DNA from: an uncultured Ruminococcus sp.
GTDB taxonomy: Bacteria > Bacillota > Clostridia > Oscillospirales > Ruminococcaceae
Reading direction: 5' to 3'
NCBI GenBank assembly: GCA_910577575.1
Contig: CAJTOG010000001.1
Span: 193,654-257,653, forward strand
Length of the DNA: 64,000 nucleotides
The position numbers were made by a program, and so were the translations under genes. The first letter of the stretch is position 1, and every line of letters begins with the position of its first letter. Below the pieces are notes generated by a model, which worked only from the letters and a program-made list of their open reading frames with translations, searched no databases and was not told where the DNA came from. Below are positions 1 through 8,375 of this stretch, in pieces.

Positions 1-204
1 ATCTTCGATTTCAGGAGTATCAAAATCATCAGAGACAGGAACAGAAATATCTTCGGTTTCAGGAGTATCAAAATCGTCAGGGACGTGAACAGAAATATCT
101 TCAATTTCGGGAGTATCAAAATCGTCAGGGACGTGAACAGAAATATCTTCGATTTCGGGAGTATCAAAATTGTCAAAGATGGGAACAGCAATATCTTCAA
201 TTTC
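1..204 (-). repeat. 48-bp tandem repeat encoding 16-residue acidic units
   Basis: Units begin at 1, 49, 97, 145 and 193 with the same ATCTTC start, an exact 48-bp period. Each encodes a unit of the type D-D-F-D-T-P-E-I-E-D-I-S-V-x-V-P. Copies differ at few positions, consistent with recent expansion. The array runs off the left edge, so the copy number is unknown. It is a coding repeat within the gene above. Confidence 0.9.
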
Positions 205-1092
205 GGGTTCAGACTGTAATATGTTTGATAATTGTTTTTCATCTGAATGGCTTGAAAATAAATCATCTTCTGTCTGTATGTTTTTTGATTCCAAAGAGAA
301 CATACTTAAAATATCGTCTTCATTTTTGTAAGATTCAGGCGGAACATTTACATCAGGACTTTTTTGAATAGATTTAACGACAGATGAAATGTCATCAATT
401 ACAGGTAACTTTTCAGGTTCTTCATAATCGTCAGTTTTTGCAGGTGAAGAAATTGAAAATTGTGCAAGAAAATCTTCTTCATCGTCATCATCTACAATGT
501 TTTCAGCAGATATATTTTCATCCGATTTTTGAATAGCAAACTGTGCTAAAAAATCATTTTCCGGCTCCGGTTCAAAGTCAGGTTCTTCCTGTGGTTTTCT
601 GATTGCAAACTGATTGAGAAAATCATCTTCTTGTTCGGATTCGGCGGGTTTATCAGGTTCAGATTGGGATTTTTGAATAGCAAACTGTGCAAGGTCATCA
701 GTATAGACAGGATTTTTATTGTTTTCCGAGTTATTGTTTACTGTAACAGATTCTGCTGTTTCAGGTTCTGGTTCAGTATATTGTCCGGTTGGTTTTACTT
801 CAAGTTCGGAAAGTGCAACAAGACCATCTTCATCAAGACCCTTTTTTGCACGCATTCTTTCTTCTTTAAGAAGAAGTTTCATTTCTTTTGAATCGGCTTT
901 GATAATTTCTTTTGCAATTTTGGATTTGCATTTTTCACAGGTAATTTCACCAAGGTCAGTCATTTGTCCGCTTCGGTGATAACGTGAAGCAGTATCAGGC
1001 TTAAGCAGGTTGATACCACAGCCGGTTTTTTTGTCATTAAATGTTCCATGTACAATGTCATTGAAAGAAGCTGTAACAAGTGTAATTTTCAT
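1..1092 (-). CDS. Acidic repeat protein with N-terminal Cys domain, C-terminus cut by window
   Basis: The frame is open from an ATG at 1092 to the window edge, 364 codons visible. An ACGGAG ribosome site lies just upstream and a consensus promoter at 1213-1241. I do not recognise the family. Three parts are visible: residues 1-100, basic, with one Cys near residue 25 and a CEKC pair near 55-58 that may bind metal; residues about 125-265, acidic, with five copies of a short motif like D-D-F-L-x-x-F-A-I; and from about 296 a tandem 16-residue acidic repeat. There is no signal peptide or membrane segment, so it is probably cytoplasmic. The acidic part looks disordered and could be a scaffold or binding platform; that is inference. 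It is transcribed away from the glycosyltransferase gene. Confidence 0.85.
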   Translation of the reverse strand, partial: MKITLVTASFNDIVHGTFNDKKTGCGINLLKPDTASRYHRSGQMTDLGEITCEKCKSKIAKEIIKADSKEMKLLLKEERMRAKKGLDEDGLVALSELEVKPTGQYTEPEPETAESVTVNNNSENNKNPVYTDDLAQFAIQKSQSEPDKPAESEQEDDFLNQFAIRKPQEEPDFEPEPENDFLAQFAIQKSDENISAENIVDDDDEEDFLAQFSISSPAKTDDYEEPEKLPVIDDISSVVKSIQKSPDVNVPPESYKNEDDILSMFSLESKNIQTEDDLFSSHSDEKQLSNILQSEPEIEDIAVPIFDNFDTPEIEDISVHVPDDFDTPEIEDISVHVPDDFDTPETEDISVPVSDDFDTPEIED

Positions 1093-1212
1093 GGCGTTCT
1101 CCGTTTCTGCGGAATGTCCGCATATTTTCGCTTTGACGGCAGCGAAGAGCCGATTTATTCCAAAAAAGCCTTCACGCCTGAAATTATTTGCGCAAAAGCA
1201 TACTATACAAAT

Positions 1213-1241
1213 ATTATAACTCATACAGAAAAAAAAATCAA
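1213..1241 (-). promoter_or_regulatory. Sigma-A promoter for the acidic repeat protein
   Basis: On the minus strand a TTGATT -35 box (1236-1241) is separated by 17 bp from a perfect TATAAT -10 box (1213-1218). The leader to the ATG at 1092 is about 115 nt and shows no riboswitch I recognise. The spacer 1093-1494 also holds the divergent promoter at 1399-1427. Confidence 0.75.
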
Positions 1242-1398
1242 CACTTTCTAATAAATAAAATTATATAATTATACTAAAAATAGAATTTTCAGCAAAAATA
1301 ACAAATCGTTATCTGATTTTTTGTCAAAAATTCACTTGATAAAGATAAGGTTGTTTATAATTATCCAAAAAAAGTTTTTATAAAAAATAAAAATACTA

Positions 1399-1427
1399 TT
1401 GCAGTATTTTTTGATTTGTAGTATAAT
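1399..1427 (+). promoter_or_regulatory. Sigma-A promoter for glycosyltransferase and probably the pur cluster
   Basis: TTGCAG (1399-1404), 17-bp spacer, perfect TATAAT (1422-1427). It lies 68 bp before the GtrB-type start. No purine riboswitch aptamer is seen in the leader. Genes downstream are tightly packed as far as purC/purF, so this may be a main promoter for them. Confidence 0.75.
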
Positions 1428-1494
1428 AAGAAGTGTATTTATTGTTATCGAAGCATAAAGGCTTTATGTATTGCTTCGGGACTGGAGGTTATTT

Positions 1495-2463
1495 ATGAAA
1501 CTCGTTTCTGTAGTTGTACCATGCTACAATGAAGAAGAGGTTCTCCCAATGTTTTATGAGGAGATAATAAAAGTTACCAATGGAATGAAAGCTGAGCATT
1601 CTGAACTTGAGTTTGAGTTCCTTTTTATCAATGACGGTTCAAAGGACAGAACACTTGAAATTTTCAGAGAGCTTACGGACAGGGACAAGCGTGTGAGATA
1701 TATTTCACTTTCAAGAAATTTCGGTAAGGAATCTGGTATGTATGCAGGCTTGAAGAATGCAAAAGGTGATTATGTTGTTATTATGGATGCTGATTTGCAG
1801 CATCCGCCGGAGTTTATTCCTCAGATGTATAATTATGTTAAGGATGGCGAATATGATTGTGCTACCACGAGACGTGTGAGTCGTAACGGTGAATCAAAGG
1901 TGCGTTCATGGTTTGCAAGACTGTTTTATAAAATAATGAACAAAATTTCTGATACTGAAATAGTTGATGGTGCACAGGATTTCCGTTTCATGACAAGACA
2001 AATGGTTGATGCAATTCTTGAAATGTCGGAATACAACAGATTCTCAAAGGGTATTTTCAGTTGGGTAGGATTCAGAGTAAAATATATGCCATATGAAAAT
2101 GTTGAGCGTAAAGCGGGAACAACATCATGGTCATTCTGGGGATTATTCAAATATTCTCTTGAAGGCATTATGGCATTTTCAACATTTCCGTTGTCATTAT
2201 CAGTTTTTCTTGGAATATTGTGTATAATAATTGCCCTTATAGTTTTTGTTGTCGGAATTATCGTTACTGCTGTCAATCCGTTTAAAGCATTCGGCTGGTA
2301 TGTGATAGCATCAACTGTATTGACAGTCGGCGGACTTATAATGCTCTGTCTGGGAATTATGGGACTTTACCTTGCAAAAATGTATCTTGAAGTCAAGAAG
2401 CGTCCTGTGTATATTGCCGGAGAAACTGATGAGGATTATAGGAATCGCAAAAAGGCTGAATAA
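1495..2463 (+). CDS. Glycosyltransferase family 2, GtrB/DPM1-type, membrane-anchored
   Basis: Probable polyprenyl-phosphate glycosyltransferase of 322 aa, moving a sugar from a nucleotide donor to undecaprenyl phosphate at the inner face of the membrane. It has the GT-A start VVPCYNEEE, the donor/metal motif DADLQHPP near residue 100, and GAQDFRFM near 165. Two hydrophobic segments near 230-260 and 270-300 are the usual GtrB anchors. A TTG 24 bases upstream is in frame, but GGAGG at 1484-1488 is placed for the ATG at 1495. The stop overlaps the next start (TAATG), so the two are translationally coupled. The sugar cannot be told from sequence. Confidence 0.88.
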   Translation: MKLVSVVVPCYNEEEVLPMFYEEIIKVTNGMKAEHSELEFEFLFINDGSKDRTLEIFRELTDRDKRVRYISLSRNFGKESGMYAGLKNAKGDYVVIMDADLQHPPEFIPQMYNYVKDGEYDCATTRRVSRNGESKVRSWFARLFYKIMNKISDTEIVDGAQDFRFMTRQMVDAILEMSEYNRFSKGIFSWVGFRVKYMPYENVERKAGTTSWSFWGLFKYSLEGIMAFSTFPLSLSVFLGILCIIIALIVFVVGIIVTAVNPFKAFGWYVIASTVLTVGGLIMLCLGIMGLYLAKMYLEVKKRPVYIAGETDEDYRNRKKAE

Positions 2464-3524
2464 TGAATAAACGTACAAGACTTATTGTTTCTCTGCTTTT
2501 TGTTGTAATTATTATTTTGGCTGCTGCAATTATAAAATTCTACGTAAGTGTTCCGGATAATACGCTAAGTACAGAAAATCAGGCCGAAATTGTAAAAACA
2601 ATTGAGACTGACAATTGTGGAAATATTATTTTCAGCGATGGAAAGGGCGGATTCGGTATTACTAATTCAGGAAAAATTATAGTTTCTCCAGAATGGCATG
2701 AACTTTCTTTTGCAGGTGACGGAATATGCATCGCATCAAAAAAAGTCAGCGGAAAACTTCTTTATGGCTGTATTGATTTTGAAGGCAATATTATTCTTCC
2801 GTTTATATACAGCAGCATTACAAAATATGATGTAGGAAATCTTACTGTATATTGTGCTGAAAGTTCTTCTGACGGTTTATATGTTCTGTACAATAAAAAT
2901 TTTATGCCGTTGTTTCGTCAGTCATGGAATTCCTGTTCATTTGATGATGAAGAAATAGAACTTTCTGATAAAGCTGGTATTTATAAATATTCAGTGTCCT
3001 CTGGTGAAATGCTTTTTAAAACGGCATCACTTTCAGGGGATGTTATGGGGTTTCCATATAGTCTGAATATTTACAGCCGTGTATTGCTTTCAAAGCTTTC
3101 TGTGCCGATGATTGAAAAAATGGTATATGATGCAGGAAAATATATTGAATATTCCTATACAGAGAAACAGGAAGCAATGTCAGGTGTTGATTATCAGAAT
3201 ATTGACAAGTTTATACCGCTTTTTAAAAACGATGAAAAAATAATTTCCAAAAAGTTTCTTGGAATTTCTGATATGCATATATATGCTATACGTCCTGAAA
3301 AAGGTATGACACGCTATGAGGTATCGGTTACTTCTGATACGGAAATAACTTATACTGATGATTCAGGAAAAATAAATTCGTTTCGTGATGAATTTAAATC
3401 ATCAGTAATATTCAGCGGAAATTCTGAAACCAATTTATATATTGTTTCAGGAAAATCTGAACTTGATTCGCCTGAATATCCTGTGCCGCCGAAAGATGAA
3501 GATGAAGTTGATGGCGGAAATTAA
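2463..3524 (+). CDS. Membrane-anchored protein with WG-like repeats, unknown function
   Basis: 353 aa. Residues about 7-28 form one hydrophobic signal anchor, so the bulk is predicted outside the membrane. The ectodomain carries sequences resembling WG/beta-propeller repeats (for example GGFGITNSGKIIVSPEW and CIDFEGNIILPFIY). The C-terminal tail is acidic and proline-containing. It begins in the stop of the glycosyltransferase gene, suggesting a shared envelope role; that is inference. The repeats are degenerate and the function is not known. Confidence 0.7.
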   Translation: MNKRTRLIVSLLFVVIIILAAAIIKFYVSVPDNTLSTENQAEIVKTIETDNCGNIIFSDGKGGFGITNSGKIIVSPEWHELSFAGDGICIASKKVSGKLLYGCIDFEGNIILPFIYSSITKYDVGNLTVYCAESSSDGLYVLYNKNFMPLFRQSWNSCSFDDEEIELSDKAGIYKYSVSSGEMLFKTASLSGDVMGFPYSLNIYSRVLLSKLSVPMIEKMVYDAGKYIEYSYTEKQEAMSGVDYQNIDKFIPLFKNDEKIISKKFLGISDMHIYAIRPEKGMTRYEVSVTSDTEITYTDDSGKINSFRDEFKSSVIFSGNSETNLYIVSGKSELDSPEYPVPPKDEDEVDGGN

Positions 3525-3584
3525 GAAATATTTATGGATGAATAAAGTTATATATTTAATTTTTTAGAAATGGAGTGTTTTGTT

Positions 3585-4085
3585 ATGTCAAAAAAAGCTG
3601 CTGTCATTATGGGAAGCGACAGCGATTTTCCTGTAGTGAAATCTGCACTTACAGAACTTAAAAAGTATGGCGTTGAATTTGAATGCCGTGTTATGAGTGC
3701 ACACCGTACGCCAGCTGAAGCTGCTGAATTTGCTTTAGATGCAAAGAATAACGGCTTTGGAGTGATAATCTGTGCTGCCGGTATGGCTGCTCATCTTGCA
3801 GGTGTCATTGCTGGTCATACAACATTGCCTGTTATAGGCATACCTATGAAATCTGCTGCATTGGAGGGTATGGACGCACTTCTTGCAACAGTAATGATGC
3901 CGCCTGGAGTACCTGTTGCTACAGTAGGTATTAACGGTGCAAAGAACGCCGCTGTGCTGGCTGTGCAGATTCTCGCACTTTCAGATGATGAGCTTGCTGA
4001 AAAGCTTATTTCCGAAAAGCAGAAAATGGCTGAAAGTGTAAAGGAAAAAGATGCTGCTCTTCAGGCAGAAATCGCAAATCTTTAA
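3585..4085 (+). CDS. purE: N5-carboxyaminoimidazole ribonucleotide mutase PurE
   Basis: Class I PurE, converting N5-CAIR to CAIR in purine synthesis. The protein has 166 aa, the usual length. Family motifs are GSDSDFPV at the N-terminus, SAHRTP near residue 40 and AGMAAHLAG near 70, which form the nucleotide site. An ATG at 3570 is in frame, but GGAG at 3572-3575 places the start at 3585. It is the first recognised purine gene of the cluster. PurK, its usual partner, is not in this window. Confidence 0.95.
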   Translation: MSKKAAVIMGSDSDFPVVKSALTELKKYGVEFECRVMSAHRTPAEAAEFALDAKNNGFGVIICAAGMAAHLAGVIAGHTTLPVIGIPMKSAALEGMDALLATVMMPPGVPVATVGINGAKNAAVLAVQILALSDDELAEKLISEKQKMAESVKEKDAALQAEIANL

Positions 4086-4101
4086 TTAATATTGTTTATC
4101 T

Positions 4102-4119
4102 GTTCACAAAGATGTGAAC
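4102..4119 (+). other. Intercistronic hairpin between purE and purC
   Basis: GTTCACA (4102-4108), AAGA loop, TGTGAAC (4113-4119): a perfect 7-bp stem and tetraloop 13 bases before the purC ribosome site. There is no T-run, so it is not a classical terminator. It may mark an mRNA processing or stability point; an operator palindrome is another reading. Confidence 0.5.
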
Positions 4120-4146
4120 TCTCATATATTCAAGGAGGAAAATAAA

Positions 4147-4866
4147 ATGGAAAATTTAACAAAAATGGAACAGCTCTATGAGGGAAAAGCAAAGAAGGTT
4201 TATGCTACAAATGACCCGAATCTAGTAATTGTTGATTATAAGGATGATGCAACTGCTTTTAACGGTGAGAAGAAAGGTACGATTTCAGGCAAGGGTGCAA
4301 TTAATAACAGGATGACAAACTATATGTTCAAAATGCTTGAAAAAGAGGGTGTGCCTACTCATCTTGTAGAGGAAATCAGCGACAGGGAAACCATTGTAAA
4401 AAAAGTTTCAATCGTTCCGCTTGAAGTCATTATCAGAAATGTAGCTGCCGGAAGTTTTTCAAAGAGAATGGGCGTTGAAGAGGGTACAAAGCTCCTTACT
4501 CCTATTCTTGAATTCAGCTATAAAAATGATGATTTGGGCGACCCGTTTATAAATGATTACTATGCTCTTGCACTTGGTCTTGCAACCAGAGAAGAAATTG
4601 ACACCATTGCAAAGTATGCATTCAAGGTAAATGAGTTTATGGTTAATTTCTTTAAGAATCTCAATATTGACCTTATTGACTTCAAAATTGAATTCGGAAG
4701 AACTTCTGACGGTACTATAATTCTTGCTGACGAAATTTCTCCTGATACCTGTCGTTTCTGGGACAGCACAACTCATGAAAAACTTGATAAAGACCGTTTC
4801 CGCAGAGATATGGGAGGCGTTGAAGAAGCTTATCAGGAAATTATGAAGAGACTTATGGGAGAATAA
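4147..4866 (+). CDS. purC: SAICAR synthetase PurC
   Basis: Phosphoribosylaminoimidazole-succinocarboxamide synthase, joining CAIR and aspartate with ATP. 239 aa, typical length. Motifs: YEGKAKKVY near the N-terminus (ATP grip), VEVIIRN-type VPLEVIIRNVAAGS near residue 85, and DEISPDTCRFWD near 200. AAGGAGG at 4132-4138 fits the ATG at 4147 rather than the in-frame ATG at 4114. It follows purE, the preceding enzyme, and is 3 bases from the PurF-like gene. Confidence 0.96.
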   Translation: MENLTKMEQLYEGKAKKVYATNDPNLVIVDYKDDATAFNGEKKGTISGKGAINNRMTNYMFKMLEKEGVPTHLVEEISDRETIVKKVSIVPLEVIIRNVAAGSFSKRMGVEEGTKLLTPILEFSYKNDDLGDPFINDYYALALGLATREEIDTIAKYAFKVNEFMVNFFKNLNIDLIDFKIEFGRTSDGTIILADEISPDTCRFWDSTTHEKLDKDRFRRDMGGVEEAYQEIMKRLMGE

Positions 4867-4869
4867 TTT

Positions 4870-6294
4870 ATGGGCGGATTTTTTGGTGCAGCAACTAAAA
4901 ATGACTGCATTACTGATGTTTTTTTCGGAACTGATTACCATTCTCACCTTGGTACCCGTCGTGGAGGTATGACTTCATATTCTGAAGACAACGGTTTTCA
5001 GAGAAGTATTCACAGCATTGAAAACTCGCCTTTCAGAACCAAATTTGAAAATGATGTTGTAAACATGAGAGGCAAGCTTTGCATCGGATGTATAAGCGAT
5101 ACAGACCCGCAGCCTATTATGGTGCGTTCAAAGCTTGGGCTTTATGCCATCTGCTCTGTTGGAATTATACGCAATTCTGATGTTCTTGTTGATGAGCTTT
5201 TACAGAAAGGCTGTGCGAATTTTGAAACCATGAGCAGCGGAAACATAAACTCAGGTGATTTAATCGGTGCACTTATTGCCCAGAAAGATAATTTTGTAGA
5301 TGGCATACGCTATGCCCAGAGCAAAATTGAGGGTACAATGTCACTGATTATACTTACCAAGAACAGTATTATTGCTGCCCGTGATGCTTATGGCAGACTT
5401 CCGATTATTGTCGGAAAACGCTGGGACGGATACTGTCTTTCAACTGAATCATTTGCTTTCCAGAAGCTTGGCTATGAAACTTTTAAGGAACTTCAGGCAG
5501 GTGAAATTGTGAAAATTACTTCCGATGGCTGTGAAATTCTTGCAGAGGGCGATTCTTCTAAAATGAAAGTTTGTACATTTCTGTGGACTTATTACGGTTA
5601 TCCGACTGCCTGCTATGAGGGTGTGAATGTTGAGGTTATGCGTACACGCAACGGCGAGATTATGGCTGAAAATGATATAGCAGCAGGCAGGCTTCCTGAT
5701 GTAGATTATGTCTGCGGTGTGCCGGATTCCGGTACTCCTCATGCTATAGGATATGCCAACAGAAGTGGTATACCATTTGCACGTCCGTTTATAAAGTATA
5801 CTCCGACATGGCCGAGAAGTTTCATGCCGGCTAATCAGAGCATGAGAAATGTTGTTGCAAAAATGAAACTTATTCCTGTTCATGAACTTATTGAGGGAAA
5901 GAAACTTCTATTTGTAGACGACAGTATAGTGCGTGGTACGCAGATGCGTGAAACTGTAGAGTTTCTGTATGAAAACGGTGCAAAGGAAGTACATATGCGT
6001 TCAGCGTGTCCGCCTATTATGTATGGCTGCAAATATCTTAATTTCTCAAGAAGTCACTCTGAACTTGAACTTATTGCACGTCAGATTATTGACGAGTTTG
6101 AAGGTGAAGAGGGCGTAAAATATCTTGCCGAATACAGTGATACAAATACTGAAAGAGGAAAGAAGCTCCGTGATGAGATATGTCGCAGACTTAAGCTTAC
6201 TTCTCTGGAGTTTCAGTCGCTTCCCGGTAAGATTAAAGCTGTTGGACTTCCTGAATGTAATCTTTGTAAATACTGCTGGAGCGGTAAAGAATAA
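4870..6294 (+). CDS. PurF-like amidophosphoribosyltransferase lacking the N-terminal Cys
   Basis: 474 aa with an N-terminal class II glutamine amidotransferase fold and a C-terminal PRPP-binding phosphoribosyltransferase domain. The PRPP loop VDDSIVRGTQ near residues 347-356 is intact. CPPIMYGC and a CNLC near the C-terminus resemble the Fe-S ligand cysteines of Bacillus-type PurF. In known PurF the mature protein begins with Cys-Gly, and that Cys is the glutaminase nucleophile. Here the protein starts Met-Gly-Gly-Phe-Phe-Gly, so the Cys is Gly. It may use free ammonia, receive ammonia from a partner, or be a divergent paralog. The start overlaps the spacing region of purC (GGAGA at 4857-4861), implying coupling. 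Confidence 0.85.
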   Translation: MGGFFGAATKNDCITDVFFGTDYHSHLGTRRGGMTSYSEDNGFQRSIHSIENSPFRTKFENDVVNMRGKLCIGCISDTDPQPIMVRSKLGLYAICSVGIIRNSDVLVDELLQKGCANFETMSSGNINSGDLIGALIAQKDNFVDGIRYAQSKIEGTMSLIILTKNSIIAARDAYGRLPIIVGKRWDGYCLSTESFAFQKLGYETFKELQAGEIVKITSDGCEILAEGDSSKMKVCTFLWTYYGYPTACYEGVNVEVMRTRNGEIMAENDIAAGRLPDVDYVCGVPDSGTPHAIGYANRSGIPFARPFIKYTPTWPRSFMPANQSMRNVVAKMKLIPVHELIEGKKLLFVDDSIVRGTQMRETVEFLYENGAKEVHMRSACPPIMYGCKYLNFSRSHSELELIARQIIDEFEGEEGVKYLAEYSDTNTERGKKLRDEICRRLKLTSLEFQSLPGKIKAVGLPECNLCKYCWSGKE

Positions 6295-6313
6295 ATTAAA
6301 AAATATAAACAGC

Positions 6314-6344
6314 GGCAGGAGGAGGTTGCTTATCGCTTCCTGCC
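6314..6344 (+). other. Hairpin between PurF-like gene and purM
   Basis: GGCAGGA (6314-6320) pairs with TCCTGCC (6338-6344) across a 17-base loop. There is no following T-run, so termination is unlikely. It may tune expression between the two genes. Confidence 0.35.
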
Positions 6345-6376
6345 CGATTTATTAAAATTAAAGGAGTAAAATTGCT

Positions 6377-7414
6377 ATGAATAACAGTTTTTCTGAAAGC
6401 TATAAAAAAGCGGGAGTTGATGTTACTGCCGGTTATAAGTCAGTTGAGCTTATGAAAAAGCATATTGCAAAAACCATGCTTCCCGGCTGTATATCAGGTA
6501 TCGGCGGTTTTGGCGGACTTTTTGAGCTTGATATGACAGGTATAAGCAAACCTGTTCTTGTTTCAGGTACTGACGGAGTAGGCACTAAAATCAAGATTGC
6601 TTTTATAATGGATAAGCATGATACAGTCGGCATTGACTGTGTTGCAATGTGCGTAAATGATATTATCTGTTGCGGAGCTAAACCGCAGTTTTTTCTTGAT
6701 TATATTGCCTGCGGAAAGAATATTCCTGAAAAAATTGCTGAAATTGTATCAGGCGTTGCAGAAGGATGCGTACAGGCAGAATGTGCATTAATCGGAGGTG
6801 AAACTGCTGAGCATCCCGGACTTATGCCTGAAGATGAATACGACCTTGCCGGATTTTCTGTCGGTGTTGTTGACAAAGACAAGATTTTACAGCCTGATAC
6901 ACAGAAAGCCGGAGATATTCTGATTGCTGTAAAGTCAAGTGGTGTACATTCAAACGGCTTTTCACTTGTAAGACGTGTATTTGATGTAAATGAACAGAAA
7001 CTCAATATGTACTTTGATGATTTGGGTGCAACACTTGGCGAAACTCTTCTTACTCCGACAAGAATCTATGTAAAAGCAGTTATGAAGCTTATTGATGCTG
7101 TAGAGGTAAAATCAATTTCACATATTACAGGTGGCGGATTTTATGAAAATATCCCTCGTTCACTTCCGGATAATCTTTCTGCGAAAATTGAAAGAAATGC
7201 TGTTCAGGTGCTTCCGATTTTCGATTTGATTGCAAGATGCGGAAGTATTCCGGAACGTGATATGTTCAATACATTCAATATGGGTGTCGGCATGATTGTT
7301 TCAGTTGATAAGAATGACGCTGACAAGGCAATTGAAGCTATCAGGTCAGCAGGTGAAGAGGCTTATATTCTCGGTGAACTTGTTGAATCTGAAGAAGGCG
7401 TAATCATTTGCTGA
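6377..7414 (+). CDS. purM: Phosphoribosylformylglycinamidine cyclo-ligase PurM (AIR synthase)
   Basis: 345 aa, normal size. It closes FGAM to AIR using ATP. Visible motifs include YKKAGVDVTAGYKSVELMK at the N-terminus, GGFGGLFEL, SGTDGVGTK, the metal/ATP region GGETAEHPG, and HITGGGFYENIPR. Ribosome site AAGGAG lies 8 bases before the ATG. The last codons overlap the next small gene. Confidence 0.96.
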   Translation: MNNSFSESYKKAGVDVTAGYKSVELMKKHIAKTMLPGCISGIGGFGGLFELDMTGISKPVLVSGTDGVGTKIKIAFIMDKHDTVGIDCVAMCVNDIICCGAKPQFFLDYIACGKNIPEKIAEIVSGVAEGCVQAECALIGGETAEHPGLMPEDEYDLAGFSVGVVDKDKILQPDTQKAGDILIAVKSSGVHSNGFSLVRRVFDVNEQKLNMYFDDLGATLGETLLTPTRIYVKAVMKLIDAVEVKSISHITGGGFYENIPRSLPDNLSAKIERNAVQVLPIFDLIARCGSIPERDMFNTFNMGVGMIVSVDKNDADKAIEAIRSAGEEAYILGELVESEEGVIIC

Positions 7415-7878
7415 ATATACTTAATATATCAGGCGGAATTATTATACTGTTCGGAATTGCTCTCGTTATTATAGGTGTTTTTCTATGCAGGAAGCGTATA
7501 TCATATGAAGACGGTTTTATTCCTTCCGAAGCTGAAATTATTACCATGGATTCAAAAATTTCAATAGTGATTATAAATCTGATTCCCATTATAGCAAAAG
7601 AATACCGTCCGATTATACATTTTTTTACACAGGAGGGTAAAGAAATCCGCACTTCTATGCCCTATACAATAAAAATGTCTGATGAGTGCAGAGAATTTTT
7701 TCAGATGTATGAATCCCATACGGCAATAACTGTAAGATATAATCCGGAAAAGCCGAATGAGATTTATTATCATTCAAAAAAGAATTTTCGTATAAGGGAA
7801 GTTGTATATAAATTTTTTACAGCGGCTGTACTTGTATTTCTGGGTTCGTTCATGATTTGGGGCAGTACGCTTGTCTGA
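7408..7878 (+). CDS. DUF3592-like membrane protein
   Basis: 156 aa with a TTG start overlapping the purM stop by 7 bases. A hydrophobic helix at residues 8-27 and another at about 132-152 flank a soluble beta-rich part containing VRYNPEKPNEIYY, the usual tail of DUF3592 domains. No catalytic residues are apparent. The adjacent 7895 gene has the same architecture, so this is probably a divergent duplicate pair. The start is less certain because the ribosome site is weak. Confidence 0.65.
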   Translation: MLNILNISGGIIILFGIALVIIGVFLCRKRISYEDGFIPSEAEIITMDSKISIVIINLIPIIAKEYRPIIHFFTQEGKEIRTSMPYTIKMSDECREFFQMYESHTAITVRYNPEKPNEIYYHSKKNFRIREVVYKFFTAAVLVFLGSFMIWGSTLV

Positions 7879-7894
7879 ATAAGAGGGTGCAGGT

Positions 7895-8362
7895 ATGAAT
7901 GTTGAGAAAATTGATTATATATGGGCGGTATTGTCATTTATAACAGTCGGTGTTACATACCATTTCGGCTGTTTGCTTTATGGTATTTTAGGAATATATT
8001 TTCTTATGGTTCTGTTGTTTCTTTATCATATATTTGAAATAAAAAAACGACTGAAAAATACTGTTGCTGTTTATGGAAGAATTACTGGTTATCATACTGC
8101 CAGAGGTTCGGGGATACATTATTATCCTGTTGTGAACTATGAAACAGAAGATGGCAGGGAAATAAATTCAGTTTATACTATTGCAGATTCTGAACAGAAG
8201 TATGATATAGGCGATGAGGAAATGATTTGTTATGACCCTGATGACCCGCTTTTCTTCTACTTTGCAAACAGAGAAGCGGAACTGACTGCCAATTATTACA
8301 GATATATGATTTTTGGGGGAATACCTGCACTTTTTATACTCATAGCAATTCTTGCGTATTAA
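7895..8362 (+). CDS. DUF3592-like membrane protein, second copy
   Basis: 155 aa: N-terminal hydrophobic region (about residues 8-48, probably two helices), a soluble core with YYPVVNYETEDGREI and CYDPDDPLFFYF that fits the DUF3592 pattern, and a C-terminal helix. It lies between the first copy and purN. Function unknown. No link to purines is evident beyond position. Confidence 0.7.
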   Translation: MNVEKIDYIWAVLSFITVGVTYHFGCLLYGILGIYFLMVLLFLYHIFEIKKRLKNTVAVYGRITGYHTARGSGIHYYPVVNYETEDGREINSVYTIADSEQKYDIGDEEMICYDPDDPLFFYFANREAELTANYYRYMIFGGIPALFILIAILAY

Positions 8363-8375
8363 GGAGGTGAAATTC

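Noticed and set aside
1..204. Regular 48-bp repeats resembling a CRISPR array
   Set aside because: There are no unique spacers; the whole period repeats and keeps one open frame encoding a 16-residue unit.
1093..1494. Purine riboswitch ahead of the pur cluster
   Set aside because: No conserved aptamer core was found in this spacer or before purE, the PurO-like gene or purD.
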